Assembly: GCA_946480295.1 (NCBI GenBank) | Contig: CAMLIT010000159.1 | Span: 1-7,871, forward strand | DNA from: an uncultured Gemmatimonadota bacterium | Lineage (GTDB): Bacteria; Gemmatimonadota; Gemmatimonadetes; Gemmatimonadales; Gemmatimonadaceae | DNA: 7,871 nucleotides | Direction of reading: 5' to 3' | Part shown: one piece after another, positions 1-6,814 of the stretch | Layout: the number at the start of each line of letters is the position of its first letter | How positions within the stretch are numbered: position 1 is the first letter of the stretch | Translations under genes and position numbers: made by a program | Notes under the pieces: model-generated | What the model saw: only the letters and a program-made list of their open reading frames with translations | The model's database searches: none | What the model was told of the DNA's origin: nothing

Positions 1-1
1 C

Positions 2-523
2 CCCGCGCGTCCGGCGGCCCCGCCGCCCCCGTCGCGCCCGGTAGCGCCGTCAGGCACGGCGCTCCCGGGTACGCCGCCGCGCACCCCCGCCGTGCCTCCG
101 CGCCACACCCCCGCTCCGCCGCCACAGGGCGGCGCCTTGGGCGTGCCCCCGCGCCCCGCACCGAGCGCTCCGCTCTTTCCGCCGCGCCCCGCTCCCGGCG
201 CGACCCCGCCGACGGGCGAGCCCGCGCCGCTCGGGCAGAAGCCGACGCCGAGCCGTGCGCCGATCAATCCGTTCCTCGCGAACGATCCCAACGCGAAGGC
301 GAAGCGCCTCGCGCGCGCACTGGTCTCGGACCTCGTGACATACTTTCCCGAGAAGCGCGAGCAGGGGCTGCGCGAAGGCACGCTGAAGCAGCTCTTCCGG
401 GAGGAGATCCAGAAGAGCTTCGAGGAATACGTGGGGCAGGTGGGGAAGGAGTTCGCGGACACGACGTCGCACTTCCAGGAAGCGCTGAACGACATCCTCG
501 CCGGCGGGCAGCGGCTCTTCTGA
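2..523 (+). CDS. Proline-rich protein of unknown function, C-terminal part (5' truncated by window edge)
   Basis: The reading frame is open from base 2 and ends at TGA 521-523, giving 173 visible residues; the true start lies upstream. The first ~85 visible residues are a low-complexity Pro/Ala/Gly/Arg tract, probably a disordered linker. The last ~85 are of normal complexity and look like a folded, mostly helical domain: it begins near INPFLANDPNAKAKRLARAL and closes with ALNDILAGGQRLF. I recall similar C-terminal modules (ARALVSD... ending in a FxxALNDILA-like helix) at the end of proline-rich proteins with an N-terminal zinc ribbon in Myxococcota and related phyla, but that N-terminus is not in the window and no function can be assigned. 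No signal peptide or membrane segment is visible in this part. The proline tract is also open in other frames because of its GC content, but the ordered C-terminal domain supports this frame. The 130-base gap and stem-loop that follow suggest it is transcribed separately from prfB. Confidence 0.75.
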   Translation, partial: PARPAAPPPPSRPVAPSGTALPGTPPRTPAVPPRHTPAPPPQGGALGVPPRPAPSAPLFPPRPAPGATPPTGEPAPLGQKPTPSRAPINPFLANDPNAKAKRLARALVSDLVTYFPEKREQGLREGTLKQLFREEIQKSFEEYVGQVGKEFADTTSHFQEALNDILAGGQRLF

Positions 524-603
524 GCCGCGCTCCGGCGGGTGTCGGCGCGCGGGGTACAAGCGCGGCGCCGCTTCCGCTAATTTCCGCACCTGGAACACAT
601 TCC

Positions 604-634
604 CGAGCCGTCCGCGCCGATGCGGGACGGCTCG
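604..634 (+). terminator. Perfect 10-bp stem-loop between the proline-rich gene and prfB; possible terminator or prfB leader structure
   Basis: CGAGCCGTCC (604-613) is exactly the reverse complement of GGACGGCTCG (625-634), with an 11-base loop. The stem is strongly GC-rich. It lies 81 bases after the stop of the upstream gene and 7 bases before the AGGAGA ribosome binding site of prfB. No run of T follows (the next bases are TGTCAT), so it is not a canonical intrinsic terminator. It could be a U-tract-less terminator of the upstream gene or a structure in the prfB 5' leader. The pairing is seen directly; the role is inference. Confidence 0.45.
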
Positions 635-641
635 TGTCATA

Positions 642-647
642 CAGGAG
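642..647 (+). promoter_or_regulatory. Ribosome binding site of prfB
   Basis: AGGAGA sits 6 bases before ATG 654. It matters because it fixes the prfB start in the frame that reads into the in-frame UGA, rather than at ATG 772 inside the main frame, which would remove the N-terminal helix and the frameshift control. Confidence 0.8.
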
Positions 648-653
648 AATCGA

Positions 654-1773
654 ATGCCGGAATCGGAGCGATCGAGGTCGCTGCGCCAGCACGCCGAGCG
701 ATTGGGCGAGCTGAGGAGGTATCTTTGACATCGATGCCAAACGAGCGTCGCTGACCGAGCTCGAGGAGCGGATGTCCGCGCCGGGCTTCTGGGCCGACCA
801 GCAGACGGCGCAGGCGATCGTGCAGCGGGTCAAGGCGCTGAAGGGGTGGGTCGAGCCGTTCACCGCGATGAGCGCGCGGGTGCAGAGCGCGCTCGAGCTG
901 GAGGAGATGCTCGAGGCGGATCCCGACGAGGAGCTCGCGCAGGAGGTCGAGCGCGAGATCACGACGCTCGACGGCGAGATCGAGGCATTCCGGCTGCGGT
1001 CCCTCCTCTCCGGTCCGGACGACTTCCGTGACGCGCAGGTGGAGATCAGCGCGGGCGCGGGCGGCACCGAGGCGCAGGACTGGGCGCAGATGCTCATGCG
1101 CATGTACACGCGCTGGGCCGAGCGGAAGGGCTACCAGATCGAGGTCCTCGACCTGAGCGAGGGCGAGGAGGCGGGGATCAAGGGCGCCGTGCTCGAGATC
1201 AAGGGCGAGTACGCCTACGGCTTCCTCAAGGCGGAGACGGGCGTGCACCGCCTCGTGCGCATCTCGCCCTTCGACGCGCAGGCGCGGCGCCACACGAGCT
1301 TCGCGTCGATCTTCGTCTATCCCGTGGTCGACGAGGAGATCAACATCGAGATCCGCGACGAGGACATCAAGATGGACGTCTTCCGCGCGTCCGGCGCGGG
1401 GGGGCAGCACGTCAACAAGACCAGCTCCGCCGTCCGGCTGACGCACATCCCGTCGGGCATCGTCGTGTCGTCGCAGCAGGAGCGCTCGCAGCACAAGAAC
1501 AAGGCGACGGCGATGAAGATGCTGAAGAACCGCCTCTACCAGCTCGAGGCGGAGAAGCAGGCGCAGCGCAAGGCCGAGCTCGACGCCACCAAGGCGGACG
1601 TCACGTTCGGCAGCCAGATCAGGAGCTACGTCTTCCAGCCCTACACGATGGTGAACGACCACCGCACCGAGTTGAAGATCCCCGACGTCCAGCGCGTGAT
1701 GGACGGCGACATCGACCCGTTCATCGAAGCGTATCTGCGCGAGTTCGCCGGGCGCGGGAGCGCCGCGGCGTGA
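654..1773 (+). CDS. prfB: Peptide chain release factor 2 (RF2), expressed through a +1 programmed ribosomal frameshift
   Basis: RF2 releases the finished polypeptide at UGA and UAA codons on the ribosome. The gene is read as 654-725, then base 726 is skipped, then 727-1773. This gives 372 residues, close to the 365 of E. coli RF2. Codons 1-24 end in RRYL, the next in-frame codon is TGA (726-728), and the +1 frame continues DIDAKRASLTELEERMSAPGFW, which matches the RF2 N-terminal helix. The stop-codon-recognition tripeptide SPF (residues 204-206) identifies RF2 rather than RF1 (which has PxT), and the catalytic GGQ is at 249-251 within SGAGGQHVNKT. Both sit one residue from their E. coli positions. 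Start ATG 654 has AGGAGA upstream. The final TGA overlaps the GTG of lysS by 4 bases. Low RF2 lets ribosomes pause at the internal UGA and shift, so the protein regulates its own synthesis (known for the family). A caller that ignores frameshifts would report only the downstream frame, from ATG 772. Confidence 0.96.
714..729 (+). promoter_or_regulatory. prfB +1 programmed frameshift signal
   Basis: The bases AGGAGGTATCTTTGAC contain an internal Shine-Dalgarno-like AGGAGG (714-719), the slippery CTT (723-725) and the in-frame TGA followed by C (726-729). Spacing is identical to the well-known E. coli site AGGGGGTATCTTTGAC; only one base of the Shine-Dalgarno part differs, and the change makes it a perfect anti-SD complement. 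UGA-C is a weak termination context, which favours the shift. Confidence 0.96.
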
Positions 1774-3281
1774 GCGAGGACCTGAACTTCGTCCAGCGAG
1801 CGCGCCGCGAGAAGCTCGACGCGCTCGTGCAGGGCGGGACGCTTCCCTTCGCCTATTCCTTCGATCGGTCGCACAGCGCCGCCGAGGCGCTCGAGCAGCT
1901 TCCGGAAGGGCAGGACGACGGGCCGGTAGTGCGGCTGGCGGGGCGCCTCATCGCCTGGCGCGCGCACGGGAAGACCACCTTCGCGCACCTCGCCGACGCG
2001 AGCGGCCGGATCCAGCTCTACTTCAAGCGCGACATCCTCGGCCCCGAGCGCTACGCGCTGCTCGACCACTTCGACATCGGCGACGTGATCGGCGTCGAGG
2101 GGCCGCTCTTCCGCACGCGCACGGGGGAGGTGACGGTGCGCGTGGACCGGGTGGAGATGCTCGCGAAGTCGCTCCGCCCGCTCCCGTTCGGGAAGGAGGA
2201 GGTGGTGGACGGCGCGGTGGTGCGCCACTCGGCATTCGCCGACGAGGAGCAGCGCTCGCGTCAGCGGTACGCGGACCTCGCCGTGCACCCGGAGGTGCGC
2301 CAGCTCTTCCGCGCACGCTCGCGGATGATCACCGAGATCCGGCGACACTTCGAGGAGCTCGGCTACCTCGAGGTCGAGACACCGGTGCTGCAGCCGCTGT
2401 ACGGCGGCGCGGCGGCGCGCCCGTTCATGACGCACCACAACGCGCTGGACATGCCGCTGTACCTCCGGATCGCCGACGAGCTCTATCTCAAGCGGCTCGT
2501 CGTCGGCGGCTTCGACCGGGTGTACGAGATCGGCCACGACTTCCGGAACGAGGGGCTGGACCGCACGCACAACCCCGAGTTCACGATGCTGGAGTTCTAC
2601 GAGGCGTTCGCCGACTACACGACGATGATCGAGCGCGTGCAGGCGATCCTCGTGCGGGCCGCGGCGGCCGTGCGCTCCGTGGTCGGAGAGGGGATGGTGG
2701 TCGCGGGCGAGACGGTGCGCGTGCCGGAGCTGCAGCCGCCCTTCCGGCGGATCGACTGGGTCGGCTCGCTGAACGAGGCGCTCGGCGCCGACGCGATGGC
2801 GATGGCGGACGAGGAGCTCCGGAACGCCGCGCGCCGCGTGGGGGTACAGCAGGTCGAGACGATGAGCCGTCCGAAGGTGCTCGACGAGATGTTCCAGGCG
2901 CTCGTCGAATCGAAGCTGGACCAGCCCACCTTCGTGCTCGACTATCCCGTCGAGCTCTCCCCGCTCGCGAAGCCGCACCGCACCAGGCCGAAGCTCACGG
3001 AGCGCTTCGAGCTCTTCGCGCGCGGGAAGGAGCTGGCGAACGCCTTCAGCGAGTTGAACGATCCGCTCGACCAGCGTCGGCGCTTCGAGGCGCAGGCGCG
3101 GCTGCGGGCGGCGGGGGACGAGGAGGCGACGGGGGTGGACGAGGACTATCTTCGCGCGATGGAGTACGGCATGCCGCCGATGGGCGGTGTGGGGATCGGC
3201 ATCGACCGCCTGTTCATGTACTTGACCGGAATGTCGAACATCAGGGACGTGATCCTCTTTCCGACGATGCGCCCGGAATGA
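1770..3281 (+). CDS. lysS: Lysyl-tRNA synthetase, class II
   Basis: This enzyme attaches lysine to tRNA(Lys) with ATP in the cytoplasm. The 503-residue protein matches the usual ~500-residue bacterial LysS. An N-terminal helix is followed by an OB-fold anticodon-binding domain from about residue 52 (VVRLAGRLIAWRAHGKTTFA). The class II catalytic domain follows: motif 1 around LGYLEVETPVLQ, the GGAAARPF substrate loop, motif 2 with FRNEG at 258-262 and HNPEFTM at 267-273, the SPLAKPHR and ELANAFSELNDP segments, and motif 3 GVGIGIDRL with Arg480. All expected catalytic blocks are present. The start is GTG 1770, overlapping the prfB stop (GTGA), with GGGAG at 1756-1760 nine bases upstream. The TGA stop overlaps the ATG of the lol permease by 4 bases. 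The IGHDFRNEGLDRTHNPEF style differs slightly from the NRNFRNEGIS form of E. coli and Bacillus and resembles non-proteobacterial diderms (from memory). Confidence 0.97.
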   Translation: MSEDLNFVQRARREKLDALVQGGTLPFAYSFDRSHSAAEALEQLPEGQDDGPVVRLAGRLIAWRAHGKTTFAHLADASGRIQLYFKRDILGPERYALLDHFDIGDVIGVEGPLFRTRTGEVTVRVDRVEMLAKSLRPLPFGKEEVVDGAVVRHSAFADEEQRSRQRYADLAVHPEVRQLFRARSRMITEIRRHFEELGYLEVETPVLQPLYGGAAARPFMTHHNALDMPLYLRIADELYLKRLVVGGFDRVYEIGHDFRNEGLDRTHNPEFTMLEFYEAFADYTTMIERVQAILVRAAAAVRSVVGEGMVVAGETVRVPELQPPFRRIDWVGSLNEALGADAMAMADEELRNAARRVGVQQVETMSRPKVLDEMFQALVESKLDQPTFVLDYPVELSPLAKPHRTRPKLTERFELFARGKELANAFSELNDPLDQRRRFEAQARLRAAGDEEATGVDEDYLRAMEYGMPPMGGVGIGIDRLFMYLTGMSNIRDVILFPTMRPE

Positions 3282-4531
3282 CCAGGCTGGAACTGTCCAT
3301 CGCCTGGCGGTATCTGCGGAGCCGTCGCGGCTCGCGGCTGCTGTCGCTCATCAGCGCGATCGCGATCGGCGGGGTGGTCGTGGGGGTGAGCGCGCTGATC
3401 GTGATCATCGGCGTGATGAACGGTCTGCAGAACGACCTTCGGGAGAAGATCCTGATCGGCAGCCCGGACATCCGCGTGCTGACGTACGGCGAGGACATGA
3501 CGATGCCGAACTGGCGCCGGGAGATGACGAAGGTCTCCCGGATGCCCGGCGTCGTCGCGGTCGCGCCGTTCGTGCACGCGCAGGCAGGGATCAACGCCGG
3601 CCACAAGTACGCCGAGGCGGTGTTCGTGATGGGCATCGAGCCGCAGCATCCCGGGCTCAATCCGGTGACGCGGATCCGGGAGGTCGCCACGGCGGGGGAC
3701 TTCACCTTCCGCAGCAGCGACGGGACGCGGAACGGCATCGTCCTCGGGAATCGTTTGGCGGAGCGGCTGGGGGTGGTGCCCGGGGTGGATTCCGTCCAGC
3801 TCATCTCCCTCGGGACGGGGAAGCTCAATCCGGTGACGGGACTGCCGACGGCGAAGTTCTACAAGTTCGAGGTCACGGGGATCTTCCAGACGGGGATGTA
3901 CGAGTACGACAACTCGTACGTGTTCCTGGACCTCGGGGCGGCGCAGCGGCTGATCGATCTCGACACCGCGGTGACGGGCCTCGAGGTGCGGACGAAGAAC
4001 CGGGATGTCGCGCCGGTCGTGGCACGGGCGATCGAGGACTCCCTCGGCTTCCCGTATCGCACGGAAGACTGGGAAGCCCAGAACTCGTCGCTCTTTCACG
4101 CGCTGATGCTGGAGAAGCTCGGGATGACGTTCATCCTGCTGCTGATCGTGCTCGTGGCCGCCTTCAACATCGTCAGCACGCTGACGATGGTCGTGACGGA
4201 CAAGACGAAGGAGATCGGGATTCTTCGGGCGATGGGGATGCCGGCGAAGTCGATCGCGCGCATCTTCTTCGCGCAGGGGCTCGTGATCGGGCTCGTGGGT
4301 ACGGCGGGGGGGCTCGTCATCGGTCTCGCGGCATCGGTGGCGCTGGACCGCTACAAGCTCATTCCGTTGGACCCCTCCGTATATTTCATAGACCACCTGC
4401 CTGCCTCCACGCAGCGGCTGGACGTGGCGCTGATCGTGCTGGCAAGCCTGGTGATCGCGGCGATCGCGACGATCTATCCGGCCCGACAGGCGGCGAAGCT
4501 GTTCCCCGTGGAGGCGATTCGACACGAATGA
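3278..4531 (+). CDS. lolC: LolC/LolE-family lipoprotein-releasing ABC transporter permease
   Basis: This is the inner-membrane subunit that, with a LolD ATPase, extracts lipoproteins bound for the outer membrane and passes them to LolA. The 417-residue length matches LolC/LolE (about 400-415). The N-terminus MTRLELSIAWRYLRSRR is the cytoplasmic lead-in typical of this family. A first membrane helix follows (about 22-47, ISAIAIGGVVVGVSALIVII), then a large periplasmic MacB-like core domain (about 50-275). Three C-terminal helices of the FtsX domain lie at about 283-307, 333-355 and 383-405, with the coupling segment TDKTKEIGILRAMGMPAKSI between the second and third. The start ATG overlaps the lysS stop (ATGA) and its own stop overlaps lolD the same way. 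Only one permease gene is present, so it may act as a homodimer (LolF-like) or pair with a LolE encoded elsewhere. The family is clear; the exact LolC, LolE or LolF assignment is not. Confidence 0.9.
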   Translation: MTRLELSIAWRYLRSRRGSRLLSLISAIAIGGVVVGVSALIVIIGVMNGLQNDLREKILIGSPDIRVLTYGEDMTMPNWRREMTKVSRMPGVVAVAPFVHAQAGINAGHKYAEAVFVMGIEPQHPGLNPVTRIREVATAGDFTFRSSDGTRNGIVLGNRLAERLGVVPGVDSVQLISLGTGKLNPVTGLPTAKFYKFEVTGIFQTGMYEYDNSYVFLDLGAAQRLIDLDTAVTGLEVRTKNRDVAPVVARAIEDSLGFPYRTEDWEAQNSSLFHALMLEKLGMTFILLLIVLVAAFNIVSTLTMVVTDKTKEIGILRAMGMPAKSIARIFFAQGLVIGLVGTAGGLVIGLAASVALDRYKLIPLDPSVYFIDHLPASTQRLDVALIVLASLVIAAIATIYPARQAAKLFPVEAIRHE

Positions 4532-5226
4532 TGGTGCTGGAAGCGGTCGATCTGGCGAAGACGTACGTCGGCGGCGACGGAGGGCTCATCACCGTCCTGG
4601 ACGGGGTGCAGCTGCAAGTGGCGCGCGGGGAGATGGTGGCGATCGTCGGGGCGAGCGGCGCGGGGAAGAGCACCCTGCTGCACCTGCTCGGCGCCCTCGA
4701 TCGGCCGAGCCGCGGCTACGTGAGCATCGCCGGCGAGCGGCTGGACGGCGCCTCGGACGAAGAGCTGTCGCTCATGCGCAACCGCAAGGTCGGCTTCGTC
4801 TTCCAGTTCCATCACCTGCTGCGGGAGTTCACCGCGCTGGAGAACGTGATGATGCCGCTGCGCGTCGCAGGGTGGGAGATCCCCCGCGCGCGGGAGCGGG
4901 CGATCGACCTGCTCGGGCGCGTGGGACTGGCGGGACGGGTGCAGCATCGGCCCTCCGAGCTGTCGGGGGGCGAACAGCAGCGGACCGCCGTCGCGCGCGC
5001 CCTCGCGATGGACCCCGCGGTGCTGCTCGCGGACGAGCCGTCCGGGAACCTGGACCACTTCAACAGCGAGCGCCTGCACGACCTCTTCGCCGAGCTGTCG
5101 CGCGACCTGGAGATCGCGATGGTGGTGGTGACACACAATCGCTCCCTCGCGGGGCGCGCGGACCGCGTGTTGCTGCTCGAAGACGGCCGGCTGGCGAGCA
5201 CGGACATCCGGGAGGTGGTGACCTGA
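4528..5226 (+). CDS. lolD: Lipoprotein-releasing ABC transporter ATP-binding protein LolD
   Basis: This is the cytoplasmic ATPase that powers the adjacent lipoprotein-release permease. Of 232 residues, the ABC motifs are complete and in order: Walker A GASGAGKST (41-49), Q-loop Gln93 in FVFQFHHLLREFTALENV, signature LSGGEQQR (145-152), Walker B VLLADEP (165-171), D-loop SGNLD (172-176) and H-loop His203 in VVVTHN. The FQFHHLL...FTALENVMMP stretch is characteristic of the LolD/MacB branch of ABC ATPases. LolD is preferred over MacB because the partner is a LolC/E-type permease of ~415 residues. The gene begins ATGATG; the first ATG (4528) overlaps the permease stop and the second (4531) is an equally possible start. 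GGAGG at 4510-4514 is a slightly distant ribosome binding site. Its TGA shares one base with the mcsA ATG (TGATG). Confidence 0.93.
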   Translation: MMVLEAVDLAKTYVGGDGGLITVLDGVQLQVARGEMVAIVGASGAGKSTLLHLLGALDRPSRGYVSIAGERLDGASDEELSLMRNRKVGFVFQFHHLLREFTALENVMMPLRVAGWEIPRARERAIDLLGRVGLAGRVQHRPSELSGGEQQRTAVARALAMDPAVLLADEPSGNLDHFNSERLHDLFAELSRDLEIAMVVVTHNRSLAGRADRVLLLEDGRLASTDIREVVT

Positions 5227-5711
5227 TGCTGTGCGAGGTTTGCCACGAGCGCGACGCGGCGGTGACGCTGACGCAGATCGTCGACAACGCGGTGACGGTG
5301 CTCCGCCTGTGCGAGCGCTGCGCCGCCGAACGCGGGGTGGAGACCCAGGTCGCCGTGTCGAAGCATCCGCTGGGCGAGTTCCTCCAGGCCGTGCACCAGC
5401 AGGCGGCGAGCGCCGCGAGCGACGCGACGCGCTGCAGCTTCTGCGGGACGACGATGGCGGATTTCCGCGCCACCGGCCGGTGGGGGTGCGCGCGCTGCTA
5501 TTCCGCGTTCGAGCAAGGGATTCGCGAGCTGCTGCGCCGCGTCCACGGCAGCTCCCGGCACGTGGGGCGGGGCTACGAGCCGCCGCACCCCGAGTCGCTT
5601 GCGCCGGCGACGGCGCTGGTGGAGCTCAAGGAGCGGCTGCGGCGGGCGATCGAGAACGAGCAGTTCGAGCTGGCGGCCGACCTGCGTGACCGCATCCGGG
5701 TGCTCGAATGA
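5226..5711 (+). CDS. mcsA: McsA-like protein arginine kinase activator (zinc-binding, UVR domain)
   Basis: In Bacillota, McsA binds and activates the protein arginine kinase McsB. This 161-residue protein has four CxxC pairs (C3/C6, C29/C32, C70/C73, C88/C91), the expected pattern for two zinc-binding modules. A C-terminal UVR domain (about 129-161, LKERLRRAIENEQFELAADL then RDRI) ends the protein, as in McsA. It is somewhat shorter than the ~185 residues of B. subtilis McsA. The frame is open much further upstream inside lolD, but ATG 5226 is the correct start: it gives the CEVCHERD N-terminus, overlaps the lolD stop as TGATG, and has GGGAGG at 5210-5215. The stop overlaps mcsB by 4 bases, fitting an obligate partner. 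UVR domains also occur in UvrB/UvrC, so automated labels may say UvrB/UvrC motif protein; the zinc modules and the mcsB neighbour favour McsA. Confidence 0.92.
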   Translation: MLCEVCHERDAAVTLTQIVDNAVTVLRLCERCAAERGVETQVAVSKHPLGEFLQAVHQQAASAASDATRCSFCGTTMADFRATGRWGCARCYSAFEQGIRELLRRVHGSSRHVGRGYEPPHPESLAPATALVELKERLRRAIENEQFELAADLRDRIRVLE

Positions 5712-6793
5712 CGATGGACCTGTCGCTGATCCCTGACGGCGGGGTCCGCTGGCTCGACGCCTCCGGGCAGCACTCGGACGTGGTGCTCTCGACCCGCATC
5801 CGGCTGGCCCGGAACGTCGAGGGATTCGCCTTCACCGGCCGCGCGCGGGACGGCGAGCGGCTCCGCGTGCTCTCGCAGGTGCGCGAGGCGGTGAAGGGGG
5901 TACCGTTGCTCTCGGAAAGCGTGCTCTACCGGCTGGACGATCTGGCGCCGACGGAGCGGGCTCTCCTGCACGAGCGCCATCTCGTGAGCAAGGAGCTGGC
6001 GGGGCTCGACGCCCAGCACCCCGTGCGCAGTGGCGCGGCGGTGTTTCTCTCGGACGGGCTGGGCGTCATGGTGAATGAGGAAGACCACCTGCGCCTGCAG
6101 TCGCTTCGATCGGGGTTCGCGCTCCAGGAAGCGTTCGCCGCGATCGATCGGATGGACCGGGACCTCGGTGCGCGCGTGCCGTACGCGTACCACCAGGAGT
6201 TCGGGTTCCTGACCGCGTGTCCGACGAACGTCGGTACGGGGATGCGGGCGTCGGTGCTGATCCACCTGCCAGGGCTCGTGCTCACGAAGGAGATCGGCCG
6301 GGTGCTCGCCGGGTTGCAGCAGATGGGACTCACGTATCGTGGGTTGTACGGCGAGGGGAGTGAGGTCGTCGGGAACTTCTTCCAGATCTCGAACCAGACG
6401 ACGCTCGGGCGCTCGGAGGAGGACCTGCTGGACCTGCTCCTTCGCGTCGTCGGTCACGTGATCGAGAAGGAGGAGGACGCCCGGCGCGTATTGCTTCGCG
6501 ATGCGGGATATATTATCGAGGACAAGCTCTGGCGAGCGTACGGGACGTTGCGGTATGCACGGAGCCTCTCGTTCGACGAGGCGATGAACTACCTGAGTGG
6601 GGTTCGGTTGGCCGCGGGGCTGAAACTGATCTCGGGCCTCAGTGTATATACCCTCAACAAGCTCCTGATTTTTTCGCAAGCCGCCCATCTCGCCCACATG
6701 GAGGGGCGGGCTCTGACGGAGAGCGAGACCAACCTGGCGCGTGCACGGTATGTGCGTAAGGCGCTGGAAGAGGAAGCGGGTACGGTCGGGTAA
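5708..6793 (+). CDS. mcsB: Protein arginine kinase McsB (ATP:guanido phosphotransferase family)
   Basis: McsB transfers phosphate from ATP to arginine side chains of proteins, marking them for ClpC-ClpP degradation. The 361 residues match B. subtilis McsB (363). Visible elements of the phosphagen-kinase fold are the nucleotide-binding STRIR (28-32) in LSTRIRLARN, His91, the catalytic acidic loop NEEDHLRLQ (123-131), the conserved Cys171 in CPTNVGTGMRAS (171-182), and RGLYGEGSEV (211-220). These are offset about 3-4 residues from the Bacillus numbering. The first ~25 residues are short, as in McsB, unlike the longer N-terminal domain of creatine or arginine kinases; this and mcsA next door decide for a protein kinase. 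The C-terminal helical pArg-binding domain is present, but the motif that should read RDxxRA reads TNLARA (341-346). The start ATG 5708 overlaps the mcsA stop; ATG 5714 is the alternative. It ends in TAA, 30 bases before clpC. No CtsR repressor gene is nearby. Confidence 0.94.
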   Translation: MTMDLSLIPDGGVRWLDASGQHSDVVLSTRIRLARNVEGFAFTGRARDGERLRVLSQVREAVKGVPLLSESVLYRLDDLAPTERALLHERHLVSKELAGLDAQHPVRSGAAVFLSDGLGVMVNEEDHLRLQSLRSGFALQEAFAAIDRMDRDLGARVPYAYHQEFGFLTACPTNVGTGMRASVLIHLPGLVLTKEIGRVLAGLQQMGLTYRGLYGEGSEVVGNFFQISNQTTLGRSEEDLLDLLLRVVGHVIEKEEDARRVLLRDAGYIIEDKLWRAYGTLRYARSLSFDEAMNYLSGVRLAAGLKLISGLSVYTLNKLLIFSQAAHLAHMEGRALTESETNLARARYVRKALEEEAGTVG

Positions 6794-6814
6794 TCCGTAC
6801 GTGCACCCGTATTT

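Noticed and set aside
2..260. Proline/alanine tract as a DNA repeat array
   Set aside because: The tract is low complexity at the protein level, but no regular repeat unit is seen in the DNA; it is explained by Pro/Ala codons in a GC-rich genome.
555..583. Possible promoter upstream of prfB (TACAAG, 17 bases, TAATTT)
   Set aside because: Spacing is right but only two of six -35 and three of six -10 bases match the consensus. Too weak to call.
591..602. Small inverted repeat GGAA-CACA-TTCC as an operator
   Set aside because: A 4-bp half-site is expected by chance, and there is no repeat of it elsewhere in the window.
772..1773. prfB as a simple 333-residue ORF starting at ATG 772
   Set aside because: It would drop the conserved N-terminal helix and ignore the exact frameshift signal at 714-729 and the good ribosome binding site before ATG 654.
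1641..2978. Minus-strand open frame of 445 codons opposite lysS, and similar minus-strand frames opposite prfB (637-1662) and the lol permease (3146-4525)
   Set aside because: Each mirrors a plus-strand gene with intact family motifs. The composition is that of reverse-complemented high-GC coding sequence.
4872..5225. N-terminal extension of mcsA reading back into lolD
   Set aside because: The extension is an Arg/Gly/Ala-rich out-of-frame translation of lolD. The conserved McsA N-terminus (CxxCHERD) begins exactly at ATG 5226, which has a ribosome binding site.
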